In this document: in pieces, positions 1-7,935 of the stretch
Layout of the letters: each line of letters opens with the position of its first letter
Position numbering within the stretch: the stretch's first letter is position 1
Source of the DNA: an uncultured Flavihumibacter sp.
GTDB taxonomy: Bacteria > Bacteroidota > Bacteroidia > Chitinophagales > Chitinophagaceae
Length of the DNA: 10,393 bases
Reading direction: 5' to 3'
NCBI GenBank assembly: GCA_946481605.1
Contig: CAMLPA010000087.1
Coordinates: forward strand, 1-10,393
Translations under genes and position numbers: made by a program
The notes under the pieces: model-generated
Told to the model about the DNA's origin: nothing
What the model saw: only the letters and a program-made list of their open reading frames with translations
Database searches by the model: none

Positions 1-40
1 TACCACCCTGTTTGAATAGAACGGGTGTTCATAACAAAAC

Positions 41-68
41 AAAAGCCCCGCCAAATGGTGGGGCTTTT
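41..68 (-). terminator. Intrinsic terminator after nusG (probably bidirectional)
   Basis: Read on the minus strand, a near-perfect hairpin with a four-base ATTT loop carries a GCCCC/GGGGC core and four A-T pairs at its base, with one A-C mismatch. It is followed by TTTTGTTTTG. On the plus strand the mismatch becomes a G-T pair, and the hairpin is again followed by TTTT, so it could also stop transcripts coming from the left. It begins about 20 bases past the nusG stop codon. This is a textbook Rho-independent terminator shape; its activity in this organism is inferred. Confidence 0.85.
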
Positions 69-89
69 CAATTATATAGCAGTTACTGT

Positions 90-656
90 TTATGCCAACT
101 TTTCTACCTGCATATAGTTCAGTTCCACAGGTGTGGAGCGTCCGAATATTTTCACAGTAACTTTCAGCTTTTTCTTCTCGTCGTTTACTTCTTCGATGAT
201 ACCATTGAAATCGTTGAAAGGTCCTTCGATGATCTTGATGGTTTCGCCGATGATGAATGGTTCGCTCATGCTGAGGCCACCAGCTTCTGCCATTTCATCC
301 ATTTTACCCAGCATCTTGTTCACTTCCGCTTTGCGGAGCGCGATGGGGTTATCCTTCCCGAGGAAGTGAATCACATTGGAAGTGTTCTTGATGGTATCTT
401 TCAGGTCGTCAGAAAGTTTTCCGTCAGCGATTTCAATCATCACATACCCGGGATAGTAGTTGCGTTCCCGCATTACCTTCTTTCCGTTCTGCACCTTGTA
501 TACCTTTTCCACCGGCAGGAAAACCTGCTTCACTACTTCACTCCAGCCACCTCTTGAGATTTCTTTATCGAGGTACTCCTTTACTTTCTTTTCCTTTCCA
601 CTCACCACGCGGAGCACGTACCACTTCGTTTCTACTTGATTAACTGCTGCTTCCAT
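90..656 (-). CDS. nusG: Transcription termination/antitermination protein NusG
   Basis: NusG binds RNA polymerase near the clamp, affects pausing and Rho-dependent termination, and can link the polymerase to the ribosome. The 188-residue protein has the normal size and order. An NGN domain covers about residues 9-115, opening with KWYVLRVVSGKEKKV and containing the RNYYPGYVMIE stretch at 65-75. A KOW domain lies at about 136-170, with GETIKIIEGPFNDFNGIIEEV starting at 137. The start ATG overlaps the secE stop by one base (TAATG), which fixes the start and implies translational coupling. The pairing secE-nusG is conserved across bacteria. In most bacteria rplK-rplA follow; here a strong terminator stands directly downstream. 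Identification is firm. Confidence 0.97.
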   Translation of the reverse strand: MEAAVNQVETKWYVLRVVSGKEKKVKEYLDKEISRGGWSEVVKQVFLPVEKVYKVQNGKKVMRERNYYPGYVMIEIADGKLSDDLKDTIKNTSNVIHFLGKDNPIALRKAEVNKMLGKMDEMAEAGGLSMSEPFIIGETIKIIEGPFNDFNGIIEEVNDEKKKLKVTVKIFGRSTPVELNYMQVEKLA

Positions 657-850
657 TAGCTAAAGAATGAGTAAATGAATTTAAGAAGAGAATTCGCGGC
701 AAAGTCCATCACCCAAACGATAGCTGTGATAACCAGGGTTGCACCCAGAACGATCATGGTACTTTGTTGTAATTGTTCCCCGGTGGGCCAGGTTACTTTT
801 TCAACCAGTTCCTTGTATGATTCTTTAAAATAAGTTGATATCTTATTCAT
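656..850 (-). CDS. secE: Preprotein translocase subunit SecE
   Basis: This is the small essential subunit of the SecYEG protein-conducting channel in the inner membrane, where it clamps SecY. The 64-residue product is the short single-helix form usual outside the enterobacteria. It has an amphipathic N-terminal stretch (residues 5-18, YFKESYKELVEKV), the family motif VTWPT at 19-23, and one membrane helix at about 32-50. I chose the ATG at 850 because MNKISTYFKESYKEL matches family N-termini. An in-frame ATG at 868 would add six residues. Reading further upstream in frame runs into tRNA-Trp and is not coding. The stop overlaps the nusG start by one base. The gap to the tRNA-Trp 3' end is 54 bases, so the mRNA is probably released by tRNA processing. 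Confidence 0.95.
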   Translation of the reverse strand: MNKISTYFKESYKELVEKVTWPTGEQLQQSTMIVLGATLVITAIVWVMDFAANSLLKFIYSFFS

Positions 851-904
851 AACTGTTTCTTTGTTCATTCTGTAGCCGAAGCAACAGAACGGAGTGCATA
901 CTTG

Positions 905-975
905 CACGGGCGACAGGATTCGAACCCGTATCAAAGGTTTTGGAGACCTCTATTCTACCATTGAACTACGCCCGT
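905..975 (-). tRNA. tRNA-Trp (anticodon CCA)
   Basis: On the minus strand the acceptor arms ACGGGCG and CGCCCGT pair fully, with discriminator G. The anticodon arm is GAGGT-CTCCAAA-ACCTT, giving anticodon CCA. The T arm carries GGTTCGAATCC. The 3' CCA end is not encoded (CAAG follows the discriminator), so it must be added by tRNA nucleotidyltransferase. The gene sits between tuf and secE, an arrangement found in many non-enterobacterial genomes. Confidence 0.97.
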
Positions 976-982
976 ATAAAAA

Positions 983-1083
983 GCCATTAGCAAATCGGGG
1001 GTTGCTGACTTCCGGCAAAAGTACTGATTTTCTGCCGATGCCGGCAACCGAACTGTTTTACAACAGCCCATGTTGCTAATGGC
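983..1083 (-). repeat. Inverted repeat enclosing the tuf/tRNA-Trp spacer
   Basis: Perfect 11-base arms, GCCATTAGCAA at 983-993 and its complement at 1073-1083, enclose 79 bases. Inside are two smaller stems: ggttgc (1000-1005) with gcaacc (1044-1049), and ctgtt (1053-1057) with aacag (1062-1066). On the minus-strand transcript of tuf the structure starts about 18 bases after the stop codon, and its second arm is followed by TTTTTA. It could be a branched terminator or a processing structure for tuf mRNA. The candidate tRNA-Trp promoter lies within it. Confidence 0.55.
1016..1047 (-). promoter_or_regulatory. Candidate promoter for tRNA-Trp-secE-nusG
   Basis: On the minus strand TACTTTTG (1023 to 1016) matches the Bacteroidota -7 element TAnnTTTG exactly. 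A TTG at 1047-1045 stands 21 bases upstream, within the usual -33 spacing range (about 17-23). Transcription would start near 1009, giving a tRNA leader of roughly 30 bases. The match to the motif is seen; promoter activity is inferred. Confidence 0.55.
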
Positions 1084-1101
1084 CTATAATGAATCCGAGG
1101 A

Positions 1102-2289
1102 TTACTTCAGGATCTCAGTAACCTGACCGGCACCTACGGTACGTCCACCTTCGCGGATAGCGAATTTCAGACCTTTTTCCATAGCGATGGGCTGGATCAG
1201 TTTTACAGTGAGGGAAGTGTTATCACCAGGCATTACCATTTCAGTTCCTTCAGGCAGCATACACTCACCTGTTACGTCCGTAGTACGGAAGTAGAACTGA
1301 GGACGGTATTTGTTGAAGAACGGCGTGTGACGGCCACCTTCTTCTTTGCTCAGTACGTAAACTTCACCTTTGAACTCAGTGTGCGGAGTGATGGATTTTG
1401 GCGCGCAAATAACCATACCACGACGAATCTGAGTTTTTTCAATACCGCGGAGCAGCAGACCGGCGTTGTCACCAGCTTCACCACGATCCAGCAGTTTTTT
1501 GAACATCTCAACACCAGTTACAGTGGAGTTCATGGGTGCTTCCACGAGACCTACGATCTCAACGGGCTCACCAACTTTGATCACACCGCGCTCGATACGA
1601 CCGGTAGCAACGGTACCACGACCAGTGATAGAGAATACGTCTTCAACAGACATCAGGAAAGCCTGATCGATCGGACGGGGAGGCAGGGGAATGTAAGTAT
1701 CCACAGCGTCCATCAGTTCTTCAACGCATTTAACCCATTTTTCTTCACCAGCGAGGGCACCTGTAGCGGAACCTTTGATGATGGGGGTATTGTCGCCGTC
1801 GAAACCGTAAGAAGACAGCAGGTCACGAATCTCCATTTCTACCAGTTCAAGCAGTTCAGGATCATCAACCAGGTCAACTTTGTTCATGAATACAACGATA
1901 CGGGGAACACCTACCTGACGGGCGAGCAGGATGTGCTCTTTCGTCTGGGGCATAGGACCGTCTGTTGCAGCAACCACCAGGATAGCGCCGTCCATCTGGG
2001 CAGCACCGGTGATCATGTTCTTCACGTAGTCAGCGTGACCTGGGCAGTCCACGTGAGCATAGTGACGATTGGCTGTCTGGTATTCTACGTGTGCGGTATT
2101 GATAGTGATACCACGCTCTTTTTCTTCGGGGGCACCATCAATTTCGTCGTAGTTCTTCTTCTGCGCCAAACCTTTTTTCGCCAGAATATCGGTGATAGCT
2201 GCAGTCAAAGTAGTTTTACCGTGGTCTACGTGACCAATGGTACCAACGTTCACGTGAGGTTTCTCCCTCTTAAAGGTCTCTTTTGACAT
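1102..2289 (-). CDS. tuf: Translation elongation factor Tu (EF-Tu)
   Basis: EF-Tu is a GTPase that delivers aminoacyl-tRNA to the ribosomal A site. The 395-residue product is the usual length. The P-loop is GHVDHGKT (19-26), the effector region is [13 protein letters not shown] (58-70), switch II begins DCPGH (81-85), the guanine-specificity motif is NKVD (136-139), and the G5 motif reads SAT at 174-176 where E. coli has SAL. The beta-barrel domains follow from about 205, with the conserved GRGTVATGR at 223-231, and the end is [15 protein letters not shown]. The start at 2289 gives the standard N-terminus [19 protein letters not shown]; ATGs at 2328 and 2334 would add non-conserved residues. 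The gene follows four tRNA genes, so it is probably co-transcribed with several of the tRNAs its product carries. I see no second tuf in the window. Confidence 0.98.
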   Translation of the reverse strand: MSKETFKREKPHVNVGTIGHVDHGKTTLTAAITDILAKKGLAQKKNYDEIDGAPEEKERGITINTAHVEYQTANRHYAHVDCPGHADYVKNMITGAAQMDGAILVVAATDGPMPQTKEHILLARQVGVPRIVVFMNKVDLVDDPELLELVEMEIRDLLSSYGFDGDNTPIIKGSATGALAGEEKWVKCVEELMDAVDTYIPLPPRPIDQAFLMSVEDVFSITGRGTVATGRIERGVIKVGEPVEIVGLVEAPMNSTVTGVEMFKKLLDRGEAGDNAGLLLRGIEKTQIRRGMVICAPKSITPHTEFKGEVYVLSKEEGGRHTPFFNKYRPQFYFRTTDVTGECMLPEGTEMVMPGDNTSLTVKLIQPIAMEKGLKFAIREGGRTVGAGQVTEILK

Positions 2290-2351
2290 CGTTATTGTTT
2301 TTGTTGCGGTTTTAAAATAAATAGCCATAAGCAAACACGCTTACAGCAATA

Positions 2352-2368
2352 TGATTTGAATCAAATCA
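2352..2368. repeat. 17-base palindrome in the tuf leader
   Basis: TGATTTGAATCAAATCA has eight-base arms symmetric about one central base. It lies about 63 bases upstream of the tuf start, in the 192-base spacer between tRNA-Thr(GGT) and tuf. It could be a weak hairpin in the leader RNA or a dimeric protein site. I recognise no known regulator motif, and I found no TAnnTTTG promoter in this spacer. Confidence 0.4.
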
Positions 2369-2481
2369 CGACACTTTTCATCACAAAACACATTGCACAC
2401 ACCTCTTGGTTCCTTTCCAAACAAACCGGGCTGCCTTTCAGGGTTCTTATCCTGTTTAACAACCTCAATTCATTCAAATCG

Positions 2482-2553
<72 letters not shown>

Positions 2554-2580
2554 TTGTTAACTGCTAACGCAGCATCATTG

Positions 2581-2653
2581 AGCGGAAGACGAGTCTCGAA
2601 CTCGCAACCTATAGCTTGGAAGGCTATCGCTCTACCAATTGAGCTACTTCCGC
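2581..2653 (-). tRNA. tRNA-Gly (anticodon TCC)
   Basis: The minus-strand acceptor GCGGAAG pairs with CTTCCGC, with discriminator T. The anticodon arm ATAGC-CTTCCAA-GCTAT gives TCC. The T loop is GTTCGAG. No CCA is encoded. It is the counterpart of glyT in the enterobacterial tufB operon. A long palindrome fills the spacer on its 5' side. Confidence 0.97.
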
Positions 2654-2660
2654 TTTTGTG

Positions 2661-2749
2661 ATTTTGAATGTTGAATTCTAAATTTTGGATGATCACTACA
2701 CTTTGATGCTTCAACGTTAATTCATCATCCAAAATCCAACATTCAAAAT
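2661..2749. repeat. Long imperfect palindrome between tRNA-Tyr and tRNA-Gly
   Basis: The left arm is two blocks, ATTTTGAATGTTG (2661-2673) and ATTTTGGATGAT (2682-2693). Both recur as exact reverse complements on the right, at 2737-2749 and 2724-2735. The blocks are separated by eight bases on the left and one on the right, and the central loop is 30 bases. The element fills most of the 105-base spacer and could fold into a stem of about 25 pairs with one asymmetric internal loop. It looks like a REP-like or small non-autonomous palindromic element; the alternative is a processing hairpin. Confidence 0.75.
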
Positions 2750-2758
2750 TTTCTTCCG

Positions 2759-2841
2759 TGGGCAGGAGAGGATTCGAACCTCTGAAGTCGAAAGACAGCG
2801 GATTTACAGTCCGCCCCATTTGGCCGCTCTGGAACCTGCCC
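2759..2841 (-). tRNA. tRNA-Tyr (anticodon GTA)
   Basis: The minus-strand acceptor GGGCAGG pairs with CCTGCCC, with discriminator A. The anticodon arm GCGGA-CTGTAAA-TCCGC gives GTA. At 83 bases it has the long variable arm of bacterial tRNA-Tyr. No CCA is encoded. It is the counterpart of tyrU in the E. coli tufB operon. Confidence 0.97.
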
Positions 2842-2907
2842 GGTTCTCATTCTTCAAAATCAGACTGCAAATAGCAGTAATTTTTCCAAACCAGAAAAAT
2901 TTTTCTG

Positions 2908-2980
2908 AGCCACTTGTCGGACTCGAACCAACGACCTGCTGATTACAAATCAGCTGCTCTACCAACTGAGCTAAAGTGGC
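2908..2980 (-). tRNA. tRNA-Thr (anticodon TGT)
   Basis: The minus-strand acceptor GCCACTT pairs with its complement, with discriminator T. The anticodon stem GCTGA/TCAGC encloses TTTGTAA, giving TGT. The T arm carries GGTTCGAGTCC. No CCA is encoded. It is the first gene of the minus-strand cluster and the counterpart of thrU. A candidate promoter lies about 75 bases upstream. The 66-base spacer to tRNA-Tyr holds two small hairpins (2864-2878 and the A/T-rich 2879-2901). Confidence 0.97.
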
Positions 2981-3384
2981 TTATGAAGTTGAATGTCAAT
3001 CTTCTAAAGAACTTCCAATTTATTCCGGATCGCTCCGTTTTTTTTGGGAAGGCAAAGGTAACGGAAAGTTTCAATTTCTGAAATTTTGTTCCTCTTTTTT
3101 TGAAACATTTTTTTGTAACCCCTTCATTTACTTTTTTCTACCCGTTTACAACGCTGTATTTAACGCCAGTTTCCTCCCCTTCTTTTTATTGAATTTTATC
3201 TTACCAAACCAACGTTTCATTGCCGATTGTTTATATTTTCAGGAACCACTTAGATTTTTTTCAATCAATTATGAAATAATTCTTATTTTTATTCGGTAAC
3301 GATTGCCTCCGTATTGAAGCCCCTGAACCAGGGAAACGAGTTTGTTGTCAACCATTATAAATGTATATCTAAAATCTAACTGTA
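2981..3384. other. Divergent intergenic region between the tRNA cluster and gltB
   Basis: This is about 400 bases of A+T-rich, T-run-rich sequence with no convincing gene. It should hold the promoters of both divergent units. On the left is the tRNA promoter candidate at 3053-3060, and beyond it a run of eight T at 3038-3045. Toward gltB there is only a near-consensus element on the plus strand: TTG at 3227-3229, 21 bases, then TAGATTTT at 3251-3258. Another near match is TATTTTTA at 3284-3291. The gltB leader contains a small hairpin, ccctg-aac-caggg, at 3321-3333. I see no recognisable riboswitch. Confidence 0.6.
3053..3060 (-). promoter_or_regulatory. Candidate -7 element of the tRNA-tuf cluster promoter
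   Basis: On the minus strand TACCTTTG matches the Bacteroidota TAnnTTTG element exactly. The trinucleotide 19 bases upstream is TTC rather than the preferred TTG, so the -33 side is weak. A start near 3046 would give a leader of about 65 bases before tRNA-Thr(TGT). Confidence 0.5.
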
Positions 3385-6300
3385 ATGACAAACGGAGGGT
3401 TGTATCTGCCGCAGATGGAGCACGATGCCTGCGGGATCGGGTTTGTGGCGAGCATCAAAGGAAACAAATCGCATCAGAACATCACAGATGCGCTTACCAT
3501 CCTGGAGAACATGGAACACCGCGGTGCCTGCGGTTGTGAGAGCAACACCGGCGACGGTGCCGGTATCATGATCCAGATTCCACACGAATTCTTCTTTGAC
3601 GAATGCCTTAAGCTGGGCGTGCATCTTCCAGCTTACGGAAGGTATGGCGTGGGCATGATCTTCTTCCCGAGAGAGATTAAATTAAGGGAAGAATGCCGCG
3701 ACATTTTCAACCGCGCAGCGGAGAAGCTGAACCTCGAAATCCTCGCCTACCGCAAGGTTCCCGTGAACCAGGATGGCATTGGATCTACCGCGCTTTCCGT
3801 AGAACCGGAAATCGAACAGGTATTCATCGCCTGCCCGGATCACATTAAGGATACCGAAGATTTCGAACGGAAACTCTTCATCCTCCGCAATTACGCCACA
3901 CATACCATTCAGAGCGTATTGAAGAAGGATACCATCGGCTTTTACATGGCATCCCTCTCCCATAAAGTAATCGTGTACAAAGGGCAGCTCACCACCGCAC
4001 AGGTACGCAGCTATTTCACCGATCTTTCCAATAAAAGAATGGTCAGCGCCTTTGGCCTGGTGCATTCCCGTTTCGCCACCAACACCTTCCCTTCCTGGAA
4101 ATTGGCGCAACCTTTCCGTTACATCGCACACAACGGTGAAATCAATACTTTGCAGGGCAACCTCAACTGGCTTCGCTCCAGTGAAAATAATTTTGAAACG
4201 CCCTATTTCAGCAAGGAAGAGCTGGAAATGATCCTCCCGATCGTTTCAGGTGTTCAATCCGATTCCGCCTGCCTTGATAATGTGATCGAACTGCTGATGC
4301 TGACGGGCAGAAGTCTGCCACACGTGATGATGATGCTTATCCCCGAAGCATGGGATGGCAACGACCAGATGGACCCGGCGAAAAAGGCATTTTACGAATA
4401 CCACGCCTCCATTATGGAACCCTGGGACGGACCAGCTTCCATCTCCTTCACCGATGGCAAAATGATCGGCGCAACACTCGACAGGAACGGCCTTCGTCCT
4501 TCCCGCTACTGTGTTACAAAGGATGACCGTGTGATCATGGCTTCTGAAACAGGCGCATTGCCCATCGATCAATCCACCATCATTGAAAAGGGCCGTTTGC
4601 AGCCCGGAAAAATGTTCGTGGTGGATATGGAACAGGGCCGCATTATTTCAGATGATGAACTGAAACATACCATCTGCTCCCAGAAGCCTTATGGCGACTG
4701 GCTGAACCAATATAAAATCCGGCTGGATGAACTGGATGAGCCACGTGTAACTTTCACGCATCTTTCAGATGAATCCGTACAGAAGTACCATCAGGCATTC
4801 GGTTATTCCACAGAAGATATTGAAACGATACTCAAACCCATGGCGCTTGATGGGAAAGAACCCATCGGCTCAATGGGCACAGATGTACCGCTGGCCATAC
4901 TTTCCGACCAGCCGCAACATCTTACCAGCTATTTCAAACAACTGTTCGCGCAGGTAACGAATCCGCCTATCGATCCCATCCGGGAAAGACTGGTGATGAG
5001 TCTTGTAGCCTATGTTGGCAACAACGGAAACCTGCTGAACGAATCGCCCATGCACTGCCATACCCTAGCATTGCCCAACCCGATTCTTTCCAGCAAAGAA
5101 CTGGAAAAGCTGCGCAGCATTGATACCGGCTTGTTCCAGGCCAAAACACTGCAATGTTATTTCCGTGCAGACGGTAAAGCAGGCTCACTCAAAAAAGGCC
5201 TTGACCGTCTTTGCAGGTACGCCGTGGATGCCGTAGAAGATGGCTTTGAAGTGATCGTACTCACCGACCGTGCCATAGATTCCGAACACGCACCCATCCC
5301 CTCTCTCCTCGCATGTTCCGCTGTTCACCACCACCTGATCCGCAAAGGATACCGCGGAAAAGTAGGATTGGTGGTAGAAGCCGGAGATGTGTGGGAAGTG
5401 CACCATTTCGCCTGCCTGCTTGCTTTCGGCGCCACAGCCATTAACCCATACCTGGCTATGGCCACTATCCGCAACATGAAGTGGAACGGCGAATTGGACA
5501 CCGATAAGGAATGGCACGACCTCCGCAAAAACTACATCAAAGCCGTATGTGATGGGCTGTTGAAAGTATTCTCCAAAATGGGCATCTCTACCCTGCAATC
5601 TTACCAGGGTGCACAGATCATGGAGATACTTGGCCTGAACCAGGAAGTAGTGGACCAATACTTCACCGGCGCTGTATCCCGCATACAGGGCATGGGCCTT
5701 GATGATATCGCGAAAGAAGTGCTGGCGAAACACTCGCTGGGCTTTAGCAAAAAGAATGTTCCGGTAGACAGGTTACCGGTTGGCGGCATCTACCAATGGA
5801 AACGCAAAGGGGAATTCCACCTTTTCAATCCGACCACCATCCACCTGCTGCAATATTCTACCAAACTCAACGATTACGGCACTTTCAAGAAATACTCCAA
5901 ACTGGTGAACGACCAGAGCGAAAAAGCATGTACGCTCCGCAGCCAGTTCCAGTTCAAAAAACTGCGTCCTTCTATCTCTATCGATGAGGTAGAATCCGCA
6001 GAAAGCATTTTCAAACGCTTTGCTACAGGCGCTATGTCGTTCGGTTCCATCTCCTGGGAAGCACATACCACGCTGGCCATCGCGATGAACAGGATCGGCG
6101 CAAAAAGCAATACCGGCGAAGGCGGTGAAGATGATGCACGTTACACGCCACTTGAAAACGGCGACTCCATGCGCTCCTCCATCAAACAGGTGGCATCCGG
6201 ACGTTTTGGGGTAACGAGCCTTTACCTGACAGAAGCAGATGAACTCCAGATCAAAATGGCGCAAGGCGCAAAACCTGGAGAAGGCGGACAGCTTCCCGGC

Positions 6301-7905
6301 CATAAAGTGGACGATTGGATTGGCAGGGTGCGGCACTCCACACCTGGTGTGGGCCTGATCTCTCCTCCTCCCCACCACGATATTTATTCCATTGAAGATC
6401 TTGCTCAGTTGATCTACGACCTGAAGAACGCAAACCGCGCAGCACGCATTAACGTGAAACTGGTATCAAAAGCAGGCGTGGGTACAATTGCAGCGGGCGT
6501 GGCCAAAGCAAAAGCCGATGTGATCCTGATCGCTGGACACGATGGCGGAACAGGCGCATCACCGATCAGCTCCATTAAACACGCGGGACTTCCATGGGAA
6601 CTGGGTCTGGCTGAAACGCACCAGACACTGGTGAAAAACAAATTACGCAGCCGTGTAACCGTTCAAACCGATGGACAACTGAGGACCGGAAGGGATATCG
6701 CCGTCGCCACACTGCTTGGCGCGGAAGAATGGGGCATAGCTACCGCTGCGTTGGTGGTGGAAGGCTGCATCATGATGCGCAAATGCCATCTGAACACCTG
6801 CCCTGTGGGTGTTGCCACCCAGGATCCTGAATTGCGCAAACGCTTTACCGGAAACGCCGACCACGTGGTAAACTTCTTCCGTTTCATCACCGAAGAATTC
6901 CGTGAGATCATGGCAGAACTGGGCTTCCGCACCGTAAACGAAATGGTGGGACAAGTTCAGTTCCTGGAATCAAAAGACAACGTTACGCATTGGAAATACA
7001 GCAAACTTGACCTATCTCCCATCCTGTACAAAGAACCGGAAGCAGACTTCACAGGTTTGTACAAGCGGGAAGAGCAAGACCATGGTATTGCCGATGTACT
7101 CGACTGGAAACTCCTTGAAACGGCCAAGCCTGCCCTCGAAAAGAAAGAACGTGTATTCGGAAGTTTCAACATAAAAAATACAGACCGTACAGTAGGTACC
7201 ATCTTATCGAATGAAGTGACCAAACGCTACAAAGCGGAAGGATTACCTGAAGATACCATCCACCTGAAATTCACCGGAACCGCAGGGCAGAGCTTCGGTG
7301 CCTTCAACACCAACGGCATTACCCTGGAACTGGAAGGCGATGCGAACGACTACTTCGGCAAAGGCCTGAGTGGTGCACGCCTGGTGGTTTATCCTTCAAA
7401 AGATGCCGGCTTTGTTCCCGAGGACAATATCCTGATCGGAAACGTGGCCTTCTATGGCGCCACTTCCGGCGAAGCCTTCATCCGTGGTAAAGCAGGCGAA
7501 CGCTTTGCTGTCCGCAATTCCGGCGCGGTAGCCGTAGTGGAAGGTATTGGTGACCATGGTTGTGAATACATGACTGGCGGGCGCGTGGTGATCCTGGGCA
7601 GCACCGGACGCAACTTCGCGGCGGGCATGAGCGGCGGTATCGCTTACGTGTATGATGTGAAAGGACAATTCAGCACCAACTGCAACAAAGAAATGGTGGA
7701 CCTCGATCCCGTTTCGCAGGAAGATGCACAGGAATTGTTCGACCTCATCCAGCGCCATTACGCTTACACGGCCAGCAGCGTGGCTCGTTTTGTTCTTGAT
7801 GATTTCGAAAACCAGCTTCAGCATTTTGTAAAAGTTTTCCCAAGCGATTACAAAAAAGTGCTGGCGCAGAAAAAATCGGAACTCAACCAGAAAAAAACAT
7901 CCTAA
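3385..7905 (+). CDS. gltB: Glutamate synthase (GOGAT) large subunit
   Basis: GltB releases ammonia from glutamine and channels it to 2-oxoglutarate to form glutamate, using electrons passed from GltD. The length, 1506 residues, is normal for the bacterial alpha subunit. A 15-residue propeptide precedes Cys16 (CGIGF), the nucleophile exposed by cleavage in class II amidotransferases. The glutaminase domain runs to about 430, with RFATNTFPSW at 229-238 and HNGEIN from 249. A central domain spans about 475-770. The FMN-binding synthase barrel spans about 850-1215, with SNTGEGGED from 908 and the [3Fe-4S] ligands Cys1128, Cys1134 and Cys1139 (CX5CX4C). The GXGXG beta-helix domain starts near 1255. 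All key residues I can place are present. The ATG at 3385 lacks a clear Shine-Dalgarno but puts the propeptide at a normal length. gltD follows after 30 bases. Confidence 0.98.
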   Translation: MTNGGLYLPQMEHDACGIGFVASIKGNKSHQNITDALTILENMEHRGACGCESNTGDGAGIMIQIPHEFFFDECLKLGVHLPAYGRYGVGMIFFPREIKLREECRDIFNRAAEKLNLEILAYRKVPVNQDGIGSTALSVEPEIEQVFIACPDHIKDTEDFERKLFILRNYATHTIQSVLKKDTIGFYMASLSHKVIVYKGQLTTAQVRSYFTDLSNKRMVSAFGLVHSRFATNTFPSWKLAQPFRYIAHNGEINTLQGNLNWLRSSENNFETPYFSKEELEMILPIVSGVQSDSACLDNVIELLMLTGRSLPHVMMMLIPEAWDGNDQMDPAKKAFYEYHASIMEPWDGPASISFTDGKMIGATLDRNGLRPSRYCVTKDDRVIMASETGALPIDQSTIIEKGRLQPGKMFVVDMEQGRIISDDELKHTICSQKPYGDWLNQYKIRLDELDEPRVTFTHLSDESVQKYHQAFGYSTEDIETILKPMALDGKEPIGSMGTDVPLAILSDQPQHLTSYFKQLFAQVTNPPIDPIRERLVMSLVAYVGNNGNLLNESPMHCHTLALPNPILSSKELEKLRSIDTGLFQAKTLQCYFRADGKAGSLKKGLDRLCRYAVDAVEDGFEVIVLTDRAIDSEHAPIPSLLACSAVHHHLIRKGYRGKVGLVVEAGDVWEVHHFACLLAFGATAINPYLAMATIRNMKWNGELDTDKEWHDLRKNYIKAVCDGLLKVFSKMGISTLQSYQGAQIMEILGLNQEVVDQYFTGAVSRIQGMGLDDIAKEVLAKHSLGFSKKNVPVDRLPVGGIYQWKRKGEFHLFNPTTIHLLQYSTKLNDYGTFKKYSKLVNDQSEKACTLRSQFQFKKLRPSISIDEVESAESIFKRFATGAMSFGSISWEAHTTLAIAMNRIGAKSNTGEGGEDDARYTPLENGDSMRSSIKQVASGRFGVTSLYLTEADELQIKMAQGAKPGEGGQLPGHKVDDWIGRVRHSTPGVGLISPPPHHDIYSIEDLAQLIYDLKNANRAARINVKLVSKAGVGTIAAGVAKAKADVILIAGHDGGTGASPISSIKHAGLPWELGLAETHQTLVKNKLRSRVTVQTDGQLRTGRDIAVATLLGAEEWGIATAALVVEGCIMMRKCHLNTCPVGVATQDPELRKRFTGNADHVVNFFRFITEEFREIMAELGFRTVNEMVGQVQFLESKDNVTHWKYSKLDLSPILYKEPEADFTGLYKREEQDHGIADVLDWKLLETAKPALEKKERVFGSFNIKNTDRTVGTILSNEVTKRYKAEGLPEDTIHLKFTGTAGQSFGAFNTNGITLELEGDANDYFGKGLSGARLVVYPSKDAGFVPEDNILIGNVAFYGATSGEAFIRGKAGERFAVRNSGAVAVVEGIGDHGCEYMTGGRVVILGSTGRNFAAGMSGGIAYVYDVKGQFSTNCNKEMVDLDPVSQEDAQELFDLIQRHYAYTASSVARFVLDDFENQLQHFVKVFPSDYKKVLAQKKSELNQKKTS

Positions 7906-7935
7906 TCATTTCAGAAAGAAGATCAATCTACCAAT

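Noticed and set aside
12..557. Open frame of 181 codons on the plus strand opposite nusG
   Set aside because: It is a shadow of nusG with no recognisable domain, and its 5' end runs through the terminator hairpin.
851..934. Longer SecE start at 934
   Set aside because: The extra residues would be encoded within the tRNA-Trp 3' end and are not conserved; 850 gives the normal 64-residue protein.
1327..2286. Open frame of 319 codons on the plus strand opposite tuf
   Set aside because: It is antisense to the firmly identified EF-Tu gene, resembles no family I know, and is explained by the codon pattern of tuf.
3026..3045. Terminator-like hairpin (CGGA/TCCG) followed by eight T on the plus strand
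   Set aside because: The stem is only four pairs and no plus-strand gene lies upstream, so it is probably chance within the tRNA leader.
2976..3299. Open frame of 107 codons on the plus strand upstream of gltB
   Set aside because: It starts inside tRNA-Thr(TGT) and is rich in Phe and Leu only because the DNA is T-rich; there is no family resemblance.
5773..6378. Open frame of 201 codons on the minus strand inside gltB, plus several shorter ones
   Set aside because: They lie fully opposite conserved FMN-domain or glutaminase-domain coding sequence and show no family features.
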